From Methanoregulaceae archaeon (GTDB lineage: Archaea > Halobacteriota > Methanomicrobia > Methanomicrobiales > Methanospirillaceae), in NCBI GenBank assembly GCA_015660885.1, contig JACTUB010000016.1, positions 1 to 64,000 of the forward strand: a DNA stretch of 64,000 nt, read 5' to 3'. Position numbers and translations under genes: made by a program. The notes under the pieces were generated by a model. It was not told where the DNA came from. It was given only the letters and a program-made list of their open reading frames with translations, and did not search any database. This document shows, piece after piece, positions 28,838-36,735 of this stretch. The stretch's first letter is position 1. Each line of letters opens with the position of its first letter.

Positions 28838-29113
28838 TTTCTGAACCCGAAAAAATCTTTCTGATTGAAAAATATCCAATTTGTGGGAAACCTTTTTGTT
28901 TCAGATTTTCAATATTTTTTTAGAATTATCTTCTGACCTGCAACTCGCCACGGGAACGGAGTTCAATGAATAATTTCCGGTTTTTTCCTGATAAAAATTA
29001 AGTGTGGGTGAATTCTCAACCAATTAATAGATCTTTTGGTCAAACAATGTATAAAGATAGCATTAAATAGAAGGCGAAGTATTGTATATCCTAATCCCAT
29101 AACGGGGTATGCA

Positions 29114-29722
29114 ATGACTGAAGACAAACGCAAGGTACAGCTTCTAAACCTTTTCAGTGCCATATCAGGCAAGACTAAAATTGTCGAGCCGATGAAGAAC
29201 ATTCATGGTACTTTAAGAGACAGCGACGCAATTGAGCGTGAGGTTGCTCTCGTCATGAGAGAGATCACGGAACAGGGGATCTTCAAAACATCCTTAAAAC
29301 CGATCCAGCTTGCAAAACTTGTCACCTTGTTTTACGCTGGTAAGAATGACACTGAAATTGCGCGCCAGCTCGGGGATGAAAAACTGAGCAAGACCGTCGC
29401 ACGCGCACGGGTAAGACTTAAGCTCTTCCGGGAACTTGACTTCAAGATGCCCTTTGACAAGATGAAGATGGAAAAACTAATCGAGTCCGGCAAGACAATG
29501 AAAGAGGTTTCTGAAGAACTCGGTGTGAGTCCTTCGACACTCCGTGAATACCGGCACGTGATTGAGGAGCAGGAAGATCCTACTATTGACCCTTACATCG
29601 ACCGGGTCCGGGATGTTATGGAAGACCGGGACCTTTCTGAACAGATGACCCGAAGCGCAACTGCAGATAATCTTGGGGATTCCATCGATATTACCGAAGC
29701 TGAACTGATAGATGTGGTGTAA
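29114..29722 (+). CDS. Conditioned medium-induced protein 4 family protein (two HTH)
   Basis: About 202 residues. The frame is open further upstream, but the family-like sequence begins MTEDKRKVQ at 29114. Two helix-turn-helix-like segments are visible: about 80-115 (YAGKNDTEIARQLGDEKLSK) and 130-160 (KTMKEVSEELGVSPSTLREY). The C-terminal DLSEQMTRSATADNLG and overall layout match what I remember of the haloarchaeal 'conditioned medium-induced protein 4' family, likewise a two-HTH protein of unknown role. A DNA-binding regulator is inferred. Monocistronic or cotranscribed with the UPF0173 gene 110 bases downstream. Confidence 0.75.
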   Translation: MTEDKRKVQLLNLFSAISGKTKIVEPMKNIHGTLRDSDAIEREVALVMREITEQGIFKTSLKPIQLAKLVTLFYAGKNDTEIARQLGDEKLSKTVARARVRLKLFRELDFKMPFDKMKMEKLIESGKTMKEVSEELGVSPSTLREYRHVIEEQEDPTIDPYIDRVRDVMEDRDLSEQMTRSATADNLGDSIDITEAELIDVV

Positions 29723-29835
29723 GGGAATGCTCCTGCCATCAACATCCTCTCTTTTATAGTGACTCTGATCTACATCTGGAACAGTTTTCGCACTCAGATG
29801 AAAAATTTCATTCATCCGCAACCAGATCTGTATGT

Positions 29836-30522
29836 ATGCAACTCACTTGGCTCGGGCATGCCTGCGTACTTCTTGCCGGATCAAAAAAAATCCTGATCGA
29901 TCCTTTTATAGAAGGCGGCAGTGTTCTCTGGACTCAACCCGATCTTGTAGTTGTCACTCATGGACACGAAGATCATATTGGCGAAACGGTTGCGCTTGCG
30001 AAAAAGACCATTGCTGTTACAGAAATTGCCAGATACCTAAAAGCGCAGGGACTTCCCGCCGAAGGCATGAATATTGGCGGGACCATGATGGTTGACGGCG
30101 TCTCGTTCACCATGACTCCCGCAATCCATTCCAGCTGGATTGAGGAAGCGGGTGTCAGTTGCTCCGGGGGTGTGGCTGCAGGTTTTATAATTGGCATGGA
30201 TGGTGTAAAAGTGTATCATGCCGGTGATACCGCACTTTTTTCAGATATGAAACTCATCAGCGAACTCTATCACCCTGATGTCGCTCTTCTCCCTATCGGG
30301 GGACGATATACTATGGGCACGGCTGAAGCGATGATGGCAGCAAATTTCATTGGTGCAAAAACAGTGATACCTATTCACTACAATACCTGGAGTAAAATCA
30401 GGACAGATCCTATGCTCTTCAAAAAGGCGATTGAACAGACAACAGATCTTCATGTTGAGGTGCTGCAACCGGGAGAAAGTATAGAGATAAAAAATGAAAC
30501 AAAAAATTGCCCGAACGGATGA
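29836..30522 (+). CDS. UPF0173 metal-dependent hydrolase (beta-lactamase fold)
   Basis: A 228-residue metallo-beta-lactamase superfamily protein of the UPF0173/UlaG-like group. Motifs in order: GHACVLL with His, DPF metal ligand in ILIDPFIEG, THGHEDHIG (HxHxDH), 'PAIHSSW' His, 'VYHAGDTALF' Asp, and C-terminal IPIHYNTW His. All ligands for two metal ions are present. It is probably a cytoplasmic hydrolase; the substrate is unknown. Length is normal. The start at ATG 29836 gives the standard MQLTWLGHA N-terminus. Confidence 0.92.
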   Translation: MQLTWLGHACVLLAGSKKILIDPFIEGGSVLWTQPDLVVVTHGHEDHIGETVALAKKTIAVTEIARYLKAQGLPAEGMNIGGTMMVDGVSFTMTPAIHSSWIEEAGVSCSGGVAAGFIIGMDGVKVYHAGDTALFSDMKLISELYHPDVALLPIGGRYTMGTAEAMMAANFIGAKTVIPIHYNTWSKIRTDPMLFKKAIEQTTDLHVEVLQPGESIEIKNETKNCPNG

Positions 30523-30558
30523 TTTAACCAGGGGAATATCTTTTTTTAAACGTATTGT

Positions 30559-30746
30559 ATGAAAAAATTGGGTATGGGGCAGGGATTCTCCGGGGATATT
30601 TTCATTGTGGTCAGTATAGTTATCCTATTGGGGTTCTTCCGGCATGTACGTTTTCGGGGATGACGGGATGGCGAAAATATAAACGTAGGGGAGATCCAAG
30701 TGATTTTATTCAGGAAAACCCGGTAATGTATGATAACCTGAAATGA
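30559..30746 (+). pseudogene. Possible frameshifted small membrane protein gene
   Basis: ATG at 30559 begins MKKLGMGQGFSGDIFIVVSI, continues through a hydrophobic span IVVSIVILLGFF, and stops at a TGA at 30661. The adjacent frame from about 30660 continues with WRKYKRRGDPSDFIQENPVM and ends naturally at 30746. Joined, the two would give a roughly 60-residue protein with one membrane span and a basic tail, a sensible small protein. This suggests a one-base frameshift near 30650-30665, or a sequence error. Neither half alone is convincing. Confidence 0.35.
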
Positions 30747-30794
30747 AATTAAAATCAGAGCTTGGATACCCTGACAACGGGAAATAACATCAGT

Positions 30795-30998
30795 ATGAAT
30801 GCTTTTGATATCTTCATGGTAATTGCAGTTGGTTCCATGACCGGAGCCGGTATTGGTCTGGTTATCGGTTTTGTAGCAAAAAAACAGGGAAATGCCACAT
30901 CGATGATGACACGGGATGAAAAAATCCTGAACTTTGCATTGGTTATGATATGCTCAGGTATCTGTAGTGCCGGACTGGCTTTGACCTTTCTGGTATGA
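30795..30998 (+). CDS. Small two-helix membrane protein
   Basis: About 67 residues beginning MNAFDIFMVIAVGSMTGAG, with two membrane spans (about 6-30 and 46-67) separated by a charged loop KKQGNATSMMTRDEK. The first span is Gly-rich (GSMTGAGIGLVIGF), suggesting helix packing. I place the start at ATG 30795; a TTG 33 bases upstream is in frame but would add a polar tail. Family unknown. It lies between the putative frameshifted small membrane gene and PCNA on the same strand. Confidence 0.55.
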   Translation: MNAFDIFMVIAVGSMTGAGIGLVIGFVAKKQGNATSMMTRDEKILNFALVMICSGICSAGLALTFLV

Positions 30999-31232
30999 TT
31001 GACAACCGTTTGATGAAAGGGGTTGTCACATCCTTAAAGCTGTAATTGGCCCAACCTGTAATACAAAAAGATTAGAGTTAAATTATTATGGAGTGATAAA
31101 TAACGTAACGTAGAGCGGTTAATCCGTAGATCAGAAAGACCAAGAATATTGCCTGACGGAGAAAGGCAGTAAACGTCTTCGACAACAAAGTAGTTTTTTA
31201 TCCCGATCTGAAAAGGAGAAGTGAGGCAAGCA

Positions 31233-31976
31233 ATGTTAAAAGCAACGATTGATGCAGATATATTCAGAGAGTTTATCGATGCGATCTCGGCTCTCGTCCC
31301 TGAGTGCCGCTTGCATACCGATGAAAATGGCATCTCTACGAGAGCTGTTGACACAGCAAACGTGGCGATGATTGGAGTCGATCTTAAAAAAGAGGCGTTT
31401 GATTCATATAAGGCAACAAAAAGCCAGCTGGGTATTGATATCTCCAAAATGAAAAATATTTTCGGGATGGCTGGTAAGGGTGATCTCATAAGTCTTGAGC
31501 TTGCTGATAATGCCCAGAAGATGTCAGTCTCAGCACACGGGTATCATTATTCCATTACTCTTCTGGATACGAACACGATAAGGAAGGATCCCAACCCTCC
31601 TACCATCAATCTCCCGGGCAAGATTGTAATTACCGGGGATGATTTCAATAATGCGATGAAAGCAGCTGCGGTGATATCAGATAAAATTGCTCTTGGAATT
31701 AACCCAAAGGAACAGACGTTTTATCTCATCGCTGAAGGTGATACTGATAATATACGGCGTGAGTTTAGCAAAGACGAACTCAAATCAATCATCCCTGTTG
31801 AAGCACGGTCGCTCTTTTCATTGGATTATTTAAAAGATATGGGTAAGGTCATGAGCAAGGCAGCAGAGGTTGAAATTTATCTGGGTATCGATCACCCTGT
31901 CAGGTTTTCCTTTGTCATTGCCGGAGGCAACGGGCATGTCGAGTATCTGCTCGCACCCAGGATAGAGGCTGACTGA
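31233..31976 (+). CDS. pcn: DNA polymerase sliding clamp (PCNA)
   Basis: A 247-residue clamp that encircles DNA and tethers the replicative polymerase, ligase and FEN1. Start is ATG 31233, preceded six bases earlier by GTGAGG; the GTG at 31221 is part of that site. N-terminal MLKATIDADIFREFIDAIS, 'DTANVAMIGVDLKK', the interdomain region and C-terminal HVEYLLAPRIE (tail contacting PIP-box proteins) are all family features. The stop codon overlaps the priL start by one base (TGATG), so clamp and primase subunit are translationally coupled. Confidence 0.96.
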   Translation: MLKATIDADIFREFIDAISALVPECRLHTDENGISTRAVDTANVAMIGVDLKKEAFDSYKATKSQLGIDISKMKNIFGMAGKGDLISLELADNAQKMSVSAHGYHYSITLLDTNTIRKDPNPPTINLPGKIVITGDDFNNAMKAAAVISDKIALGINPKEQTFYLIAEGDTDNIRREFSKDELKSIIPVEARSLFSLDYLKDMGKVMSKAAEVEIYLGIDHPVRFSFVIAGGNGHVEYLLAPRIEAD

Positions 31977-33040
31977 TGGATTTTGTGCCATCAGCAAAGG
32001 AACTCTCCCATTTTCCCTTTTTAAAAAAAGCCCAGGACCATATCAAAGATATTTTTCCTCCCCTTGATGTTCTGCTCAGGCAGGAGCGGGGAAAAATTAT
32101 TACGGATCTCGCATTAAAACGTATCAATCAGGCATTATCCTCGAAAAGAACTTTTATCGCTCATTTTCAGCAGCGCGATGAAGATGAAATCGCAGGTTTT
32201 GTTTTATCCCGGATTATTGCATCCTGCATCCAGGATAAACAGCTTTTAGACCGCTTGGCCCGGTATGAGGCGGAACGTGCTTATTATTTTCTTGTGTCTG
32301 AACTCGGGACTGAAGAGGGCGAAAGAGGATGGAATGAAAATACCGTGCTTGACGATGACGGATACAGTCCGATAGCAAAATATCTTGCTGCCGAATTTCG
32401 GATAAATATCACGGAAGCACACATACCACTGGTTGATTATGTGGAGATCGCGGCGCCACTGCATGATGAACGGTTTAAACTGGTAAACCGGAGAGTGCAC
32501 CGTGGATTTGTTGAGATTAAAAAAGAAGAACGGTATGAATTGCTCCGCGAACGAATCCGTGTAATCCTTCGCCGTGATTTACCCTATAAAATCCCAAAAT
32601 CCCTTTGTGAACAGCTGGCACCGGTATCGGAGCCAATAAAAAAAGTATACCAGGCAAAGATGCTCCAGCAGTTCGGTACTATAGAGGAAAGTGCATTTCC
32701 ACCCTGTATGCAGGCACTGGTTCTGGCGCTTACCGCCGGGACCAACCTGACCCATGCAGGACGCTTCGCGCTCACTACATTTATTCATACTATCGGTATG
32801 GACGTTATGGGAATTGCCCAGCTCTACGCGAGGTCACCTGATTATGATCCGGAGAAAACGATGTACCAGGTCGAGCATATTACGGGGCGTGGAGGTGCCG
32901 GTACTGAATATACCGCTCCGGCATGCGCAGCAATGAAAACGACCGGACTCTGCACCCACAAGGATGCATTGTGTGAAAAAATCGGCCATCCTCTCAGTTA
33001 TTATAAACTGAAGAAGAAGGACCAGTTAATGAAAAAATAG
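31976..33040 (+). CDS. priL: DNA primase large subunit PriL
   Basis: A 354-residue non-catalytic subunit of the archaeal primase, which makes RNA/DNA primers with PriS. The C-terminal third has the Fe-S cluster Cys set: FPPCMQAL (about 242), PACAAMK, GLCTHKD and ALCEKIG (about 318-335), in the spacing known for PriL [4Fe-4S] domains. The N-terminal two-thirds are helical. It begins at an ATG overlapping the PCNA stop. PriS is not in the window. Confidence 0.94.
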   Translation: MDFVPSAKELSHFPFLKKAQDHIKDIFPPLDVLLRQERGKIITDLALKRINQALSSKRTFIAHFQQRDEDEIAGFVLSRIIASCIQDKQLLDRLARYEAERAYYFLVSELGTEEGERGWNENTVLDDDGYSPIAKYLAAEFRINITEAHIPLVDYVEIAAPLHDERFKLVNRRVHRGFVEIKKEERYELLRERIRVILRRDLPYKIPKSLCEQLAPVSEPIKKVYQAKMLQQFGTIEESAFPPCMQALVLALTAGTNLTHAGRFALTTFIHTIGMDVMGIAQLYARSPDYDPEKTMYQVEHITGRGGAGTEYTAPACAAMKTTGLCTHKDALCEKIGHPLSYYKLKKKDQLMKK

Positions 33041-33080
33041 AGAGAAACTCAAAGTGAAATCGCAGCAGTTATAAGTATTT

Positions 33081-33257
33081 CTAAGTAATTTTTTCATTTA
33101 CGAGATACCCGGCACCAGAAAGGAACGTGATAAAGATAACAATTGCTGCAAGGTAGGCCATTCCGGCTACCATTATCATGGGTAGTACAGCAAGCATAAC
33201 GATCAGGATAAAAAACCCTGACAAGCCGATGATCACATCAAGGAGTCGCGCATCCAT
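33081..33257 (-). CDS. 58-residue membrane protein
   Basis: Read directly from the sequence: ATG at 33257, TAG at 33081-33083. The protein starts MDARLLDVIIGLSGFFILIV, continues with Met/Ala/Val-rich hydrophobic sequence, and ends GAGYLVNEKIT. Two closely spaced membrane spans cover nearly its whole length (about 6-27 and 31-51). It lies convergent to priL and divergent from the ThiN-like gene. The strong hydrophobic pattern and clean boundaries favour a real gene, although the binding site is weak. Family not recognised. Confidence 0.65.
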   Translation of the reverse strand: MDARLLDVIIGLSGFFILIVMLAVLPMIMVAGMAYLAAIVIFITFLSGAGYLVNEKIT

Positions 33258-33363
33258 TACAGAAATCTTCGCCGCAGGAGAATATATGTATATCCGAATG
33301 ATCTGATCTCTACCTCATGCAAAGGACACGCTTATTATTGTCCGGCGTATCTATGTAATATTG

Positions 33364-33921
33364 ATGAAGGATCCGACCCGGGAACGCAGTGATATCCTCG
33401 AAATATTAACCGACGCAGTCGGACTGCTGACACGATCTCTGGATGTCAGGGTTATTCCGCTCCATGGAGCCATGCTGGGATATGCTATTCAAGGTGCACG
33501 GGATAAAAATGGTGTCGCGGCGGTGAAGGGCGGAATAGTTCCCGGAAATGAAAAACCACACCCTGCCGGTCCGTGTGATTTTGGCGTGGATGAGGAAATC
33601 GCGCGAATCATTCTTACGGCAATGAGGTTTGATCCCGGTATCCGGAGTGCGGCAACCCTTCGTTGTTCCAGGAATATGCTCAAGGTCATGGAAAGCCTGC
33701 TTCTTGAATGCACTTCGTTTGAAACTACCGGGGAACACTTAGGGATAAGTACGATGGACTGGGGCGTGGCATCCTGCTGCAAAGCGGGAGTACCTGACGT
33801 ATGTTATCCCTATCAAGGGAGAGGAAATGAGTCCACTGTACTTCTTTTTGGTGAAGATCCAATCGACGTAACGAACAATATTATTATGATATCGAACCGC
33901 ATTATAAGTATAGAACTTTGA
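33364..33921 (+). CDS. ThiN-domain protein (thiamine-phosphate synthase-like)
   Basis: About 185 residues; initiation at Met1 (33361) or Met2 (33364). The C-terminal half matches the ThiN domain: IRSAATLRCSRNMLKVMESL, 'STMDWGVASC', the binding-type segment PDVCYPYQGRGNESTVLLFG and the closing DPIDVTNNIIM. ThiN catalyses thiamine-phosphate synthesis when fused to ThiD, or acts as a ligand-sensing domain in ThiR regulators with an HTH. Here neither a ThiD kinase domain nor a clear HTH is present, so the role is open. It is followed ten bases later by the S17e gene. Confidence 0.75.
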   Translation: MKDPTRERSDILEILTDAVGLLTRSLDVRVIPLHGAMLGYAIQGARDKNGVAAVKGGIVPGNEKPHPAGPCDFGVDEEIARIILTAMRFDPGIRSAATLRCSRNMLKVMESLLLECTSFETTGEHLGISTMDWGVASCCKAGVPDVCYPYQGRGNESTVLLFGEDPIDVTNNIIMISNRIISIEL

Positions 33922-33931
33922 GGAATTGCTC

Positions 33932-34123
33932 ATGGGAATTAAACCATCGTACATTAAATCTCTCGGTACCGAACTTCTGGACAGTCAGCGGGACTATTTT
34001 TCCACCAGCTTTGATGAAAACAAGCAGCAGCTTGGAAAATCAACGGTAATTGAAAGCAAGCGTGTCCGGAACCGCGTCGCCGGTTACATCACGAGAAAAA
34101 TAAATACCAAGAGACGCTCATAA
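33932..34123 (+). CDS. rps17e: Small-subunit ribosomal protein eS17 (S17e)
   Basis: A 63-residue basic ribosomal protein. MGIKPSYIKSLGTELLDS, then DENKQQL and NRVAGYITRKIN are diagnostic of the archaeal/eukaryotic S17e family at full archaeal length. ATG at 33932 follows GAGGAATTG, which overlaps the stop of the upstream ThiN-like gene. Only eight bases separate its stop from dapA, so the four genes thiN-like, S17e, dapA and dapB probably form one transcript. Confidence 0.95.
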   Translation: MGIKPSYIKSLGTELLDSQRDYFSTSFDENKQQLGKSTVIESKRVRNRVAGYITRKINTKRRS

Positions 34124-34131
34124 CCTTATTC

Positions 34132-35100
34132 ATGTTCGAAGGTGTCCTTCCGGCAATCATAACCCCTTTTAAAAGGAACTCTGCAATGGACCTTGATATT
34201 CAGGGTCTGCAACGTAACATTGGTTTTCTCGTTTCCCATGGTGTCCACGGAATCGTGCCCTGCGGATCTACCGGTGAATCTGCAACGCTGACATTCGAAG
34301 AGCATGAAAAAGTGATTGCGATCGCTGTTGACAAGGTGAACGGCAAAGTTCCTGTGCTGGCCGGCACTGGTTCCAACAATACCGCAGAAGCGATAAGGCT
34401 GACAAAGGCTGCAAAGGACACCGGGGCAGATGGTGTCCTGGTAATTAGTCCGTACTATAACAAACCAAATCGCTCAGGACTCATCAAGCATTACACAAAA
34501 CTTGCTGATCTCGATCTTCCCGTCGTTATGTATAACGTCCCCGGGCGGACCGGACAGAACCTTGAACCTGATCTTGTTGCAGAACTAGCTAAACACCCTA
34601 ATATTGTTGCCATTAAAGAAGCAAGTGGTAATATCGGGCAAATCTCCCGGATCATAGAAGAAACACAAGATGATGAATTTATGGTGATCTCCGGAGATGA
34701 CAACATTACACTCCCTATCATGGCACTGGGCGGTTCAGGTGTTATCTCGGTTGCTGCCAATGTAGACCCAAAACGTATGGTCGCTATGTATGAGGCCATG
34801 AAACACGGTGATTACCAGAAAGCACTTGTCCTCCACTACGCGCTGTCGCCCCTCTTACGAGCAATGTTTATTGATACAAATCCGATTCCGGTAAAAAAGG
34901 CGGTCGAGCTTCTGGGAATGGCAGGTGGACCGGTAAGGCTCCCGCTTGATGAACTTGACGAAAAGAAGACTGAACAGATTAAAAAGATTCTTGCTACAAT
35001 ACCAAAAAAAAGTATTTCAGAATACTCTGCAACACTAAAAAAACCGGTAAAAACTGTTGCAGGCAGGAAAAAAACAACCATGAAAAAAATGGCGCGGTGA
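34132..35100 (+). CDS. dapA: 4-hydroxy-tetrahydrodipicolinate synthase
   Basis: A 322-residue (beta/alpha)8 aldolase-type enzyme that condenses pyruvate with aspartate semialdehyde, the first committed step of lysine/diaminopimelate synthesis. Motifs: PCGSTGESATL (pyruvate site), Tyr in VISPYYNKPN, Schiff-base Lys in VAIKEASGN (about residue 162). The last 30 residues are an unusual Lys-rich tail (KKPVKTVAGRKKTTMKKMAR) beyond the normal 290-residue end. dapB follows nine bases later. Confidence 0.95.
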   Translation: MFEGVLPAIITPFKRNSAMDLDIQGLQRNIGFLVSHGVHGIVPCGSTGESATLTFEEHEKVIAIAVDKVNGKVPVLAGTGSNNTAEAIRLTKAAKDTGADGVLVISPYYNKPNRSGLIKHYTKLADLDLPVVMYNVPGRTGQNLEPDLVAELAKHPNIVAIKEASGNIGQISRIIEETQDDEFMVISGDDNITLPIMALGGSGVISVAANVDPKRMVAMYEAMKHGDYQKALVLHYALSPLLRAMFIDTNPIPVKKAVELLGMAGGPVRLPLDELDEKKTEQIKKILATIPKKSISEYSATLKKPVKTVAGRKKTTMKKMAR

Positions 35101-35109
35101 ACTCAAAAC

Positions 35110-35874
35110 ATGATAAAAGTGGTTGTCTGTGGCGCCTCCGGCCGCATGGGCCAGACGATCGGTCGGATGGTCAATGAGTCATCTGATCTTGAGCTGGTCG
35201 GGGGTATAAATCTCAAACCGGGTTCATTCTTTGGAATCGATATTGCTGAATCTAAGAATGCAGAATCACTCCTGCAAAGCACCAGACCTGATGTTCTTAT
35301 TGATTTTACGATAGCACACGCTGCAGTCGGGAACGTAAAGATGGCAGCCCGCAACCGGGTGGCACTGGTTGTAGGTACTACCGGTTTTACCAATGAGCAG
35401 AAAGCAGAGATGCAAAAAGCAATTCAGGGGAATGTCCCTGCGGTCATCTCCAGTAATTTTTCGATGGGCGTAAATATTTTCTGGCAGCTCCTGCGGGATG
35501 CGGGAAAGCTGCTAAAAGACTATGATATTGAGGTGATCGAAGCACACCACCGGAACAAGAAAGACGCTCCAAGCGGTACAGCAAAAACAATCCTGCAGAT
35601 CCTTGATGAGGAAGCGGGTTCCCGGAAAAAGATCTATGGTCGTGAAGGTATGACGGAACGCGGCAATGAGATTGGCGTTCATGTAATACGTGGCGGTGAT
35701 ATTGTTGGTGACCATAAGGTTATGTTCTCAAAGAATTTCGAAACCATCGAAATCTCGCACCGGGCATATGACCGTTCAGTCTTTGCAACCGGTGCACTTC
35801 ATGCAGCCCGCTGGGTTGTCGGCAAAAAACCGGGAATTTATGGTATGAGTGATGTACTCAACCTTGGAAAATAA
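35110..35874 (+). CDS. dapB: 4-hydroxy-tetrahydrodipicolinate reductase
   Basis: A 254-residue NAD(P)H-dependent reductase, the second step of the diaminopimelate route after DapA. N-terminal nucleotide-binding GASGRMGQTI, then GTTGF, the catalytic EAHHRNKKDAPSGTA with paired His and Lys, and C-terminal IYGMSDVLNL. All catalytic residues are present and length is normal. Directly downstream of dapA on the same strand; a hairpin terminator follows. Confidence 0.96.
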   Translation: MIKVVVCGASGRMGQTIGRMVNESSDLELVGGINLKPGSFFGIDIAESKNAESLLQSTRPDVLIDFTIAHAAVGNVKMAARNRVALVVGTTGFTNEQKAEMQKAIQGNVPAVISSNFSMGVNIFWQLLRDAGKLLKDYDIEVIEAHHRNKKDAPSGTAKTILQILDEEAGSRKKIYGREGMTERGNEIGVHVIRGGDIVGDHKVMFSKNFETIEISHRAYDRSVFATGALHAARWVVGKKPGIYGMSDVLNLGK

Positions 35875-35886
35875 TTTTTAATTGTT

Positions 35887-35910
35887 AATCCGTAACCGGA
35901 TTTCGTTTTT
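35887..35910 (+). terminator. Hairpin plus T-run after dapB
   Basis: AATCCG (35887-35892) pairs with CGGATT (35897-35902) over a four-base loop, followed by five T at 35906-35910. It lies about 12 bases after the dapB stop. Confidence 0.65.
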
Positions 35911-36103
35911 ATTTCAGGTTTTCCTTACTTGTCCACACTTAAACGAGAGCGCTTAAGATCGTGAACCAAAAATGATCTCAGGCTGGATTTGTTAATTCCG
36001 CAAAAATCTACAACTAAAAAACTGGATACCTCGATTTTTTTGATTGCTTATATCGAAACCTATTTTTTACCTTTTACCTAATATATACGATGGAGTGAAT
36101 GTG

Positions 36104-36277
36104 TTGGTTGCAATCGTTGACATCAGTAAATGTACCGGATGCGAAACCTGCGTGAATGAATGCCCCGCATCGGCAATTGTCGTTGAGAACGAGAAAGCGA
36201 AAGTCGACAAGGAAATGTGCGTTGACTGCCAGACATGTGTCGACATCTGTCCATCTGAAGCCATTGTGGTGGAGTGA
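36104..36277 (+). CDS. 2[4Fe-4S] ferredoxin, copy 1
   Basis: A 57-residue bacterial-type ferredoxin. Two cluster motifs: CTGCETCVNECP and CVDCQTCVDICP, each CxxCxxCxxxCP. I place the start at TTG 36104, five bases after GGAGTGA; the following copy has the same GGAGTGA-5-TTG layout, which supports TTG in both. A longer in-frame extension upstream is not ferredoxin-like. It is an electron carrier, probably for pyruvate/CO2-reducing or hydrogenase steps. It is the first of a tandem pair with 5 bases between stop and next start. Confidence 0.9.
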   Translation: MVAIVDISKCTGCETCVNECPASAIVVENEKAKVDKEMCVDCQTCVDICPSEAIVVE

Positions 36278-36282
36278 AAGGA

Positions 36283-36456
36283 TTGGCAGCCGTAGTAAAC
36301 AAAGAGAAGTGTACCGGATGCGAAACCTGTGTAAGTGAATGTCCGGCATCTGCGATATCATTGGAGAACGAGAAAGCGAAAGTCGACAAGGAAATGTGCG
36401 TAGAATGCGAAACCTGTGTTGATGTCTGCCCGTCAGAAGCTATCCACATGGAATAG
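36283..36456 (+). CDS. 2[4Fe-4S] ferredoxin, copy 2
   Basis: A 57-residue ferredoxin, tandem duplicate of the previous gene. Cluster motifs CTGCETCVSECP and CVECETCVDVCP. Identity with copy 1 is very high in the middle: a block encoding ENEKAKVDKEMCV is unchanged at the DNA level. Start is TTG 36283, five bases after GGAGTGA, as in copy 1. Differences cluster around the second Fe-S site (DCQ vs ECE) and the C-terminus (IHME vs IVVE). The GGAGTGA lies across the end of copy 1, so translation is probably coupled. Confidence 0.9.
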   Translation: MAAVVNKEKCTGCETCVSECPASAISLENEKAKVDKEMCVECETCVDVCPSEAIHME

Positions 36457-36735
36457 GACCAAAGATTTTAATCCGGCCCAATTTATTCTTTTCAGATCTT
36501 TTCAGAGCATAAATAATAATCTCAATCCCACCTGATAATCTGTTTAAATCAAGATGATGCTTTCAGATGGACTAACAAAATTTGTTGTCTGATTTCCTGG
36601 AATCGCATAATATCGGGGTTATTCGCTGTCACGTTAAAAAATTTAAAAAACAACGTTTTTATTATCACAGATGAAATGGAATTTATCAACCCGCCATATT
36701 TCAACGGGAAAATAAACGAACAGGACCTGACACAC

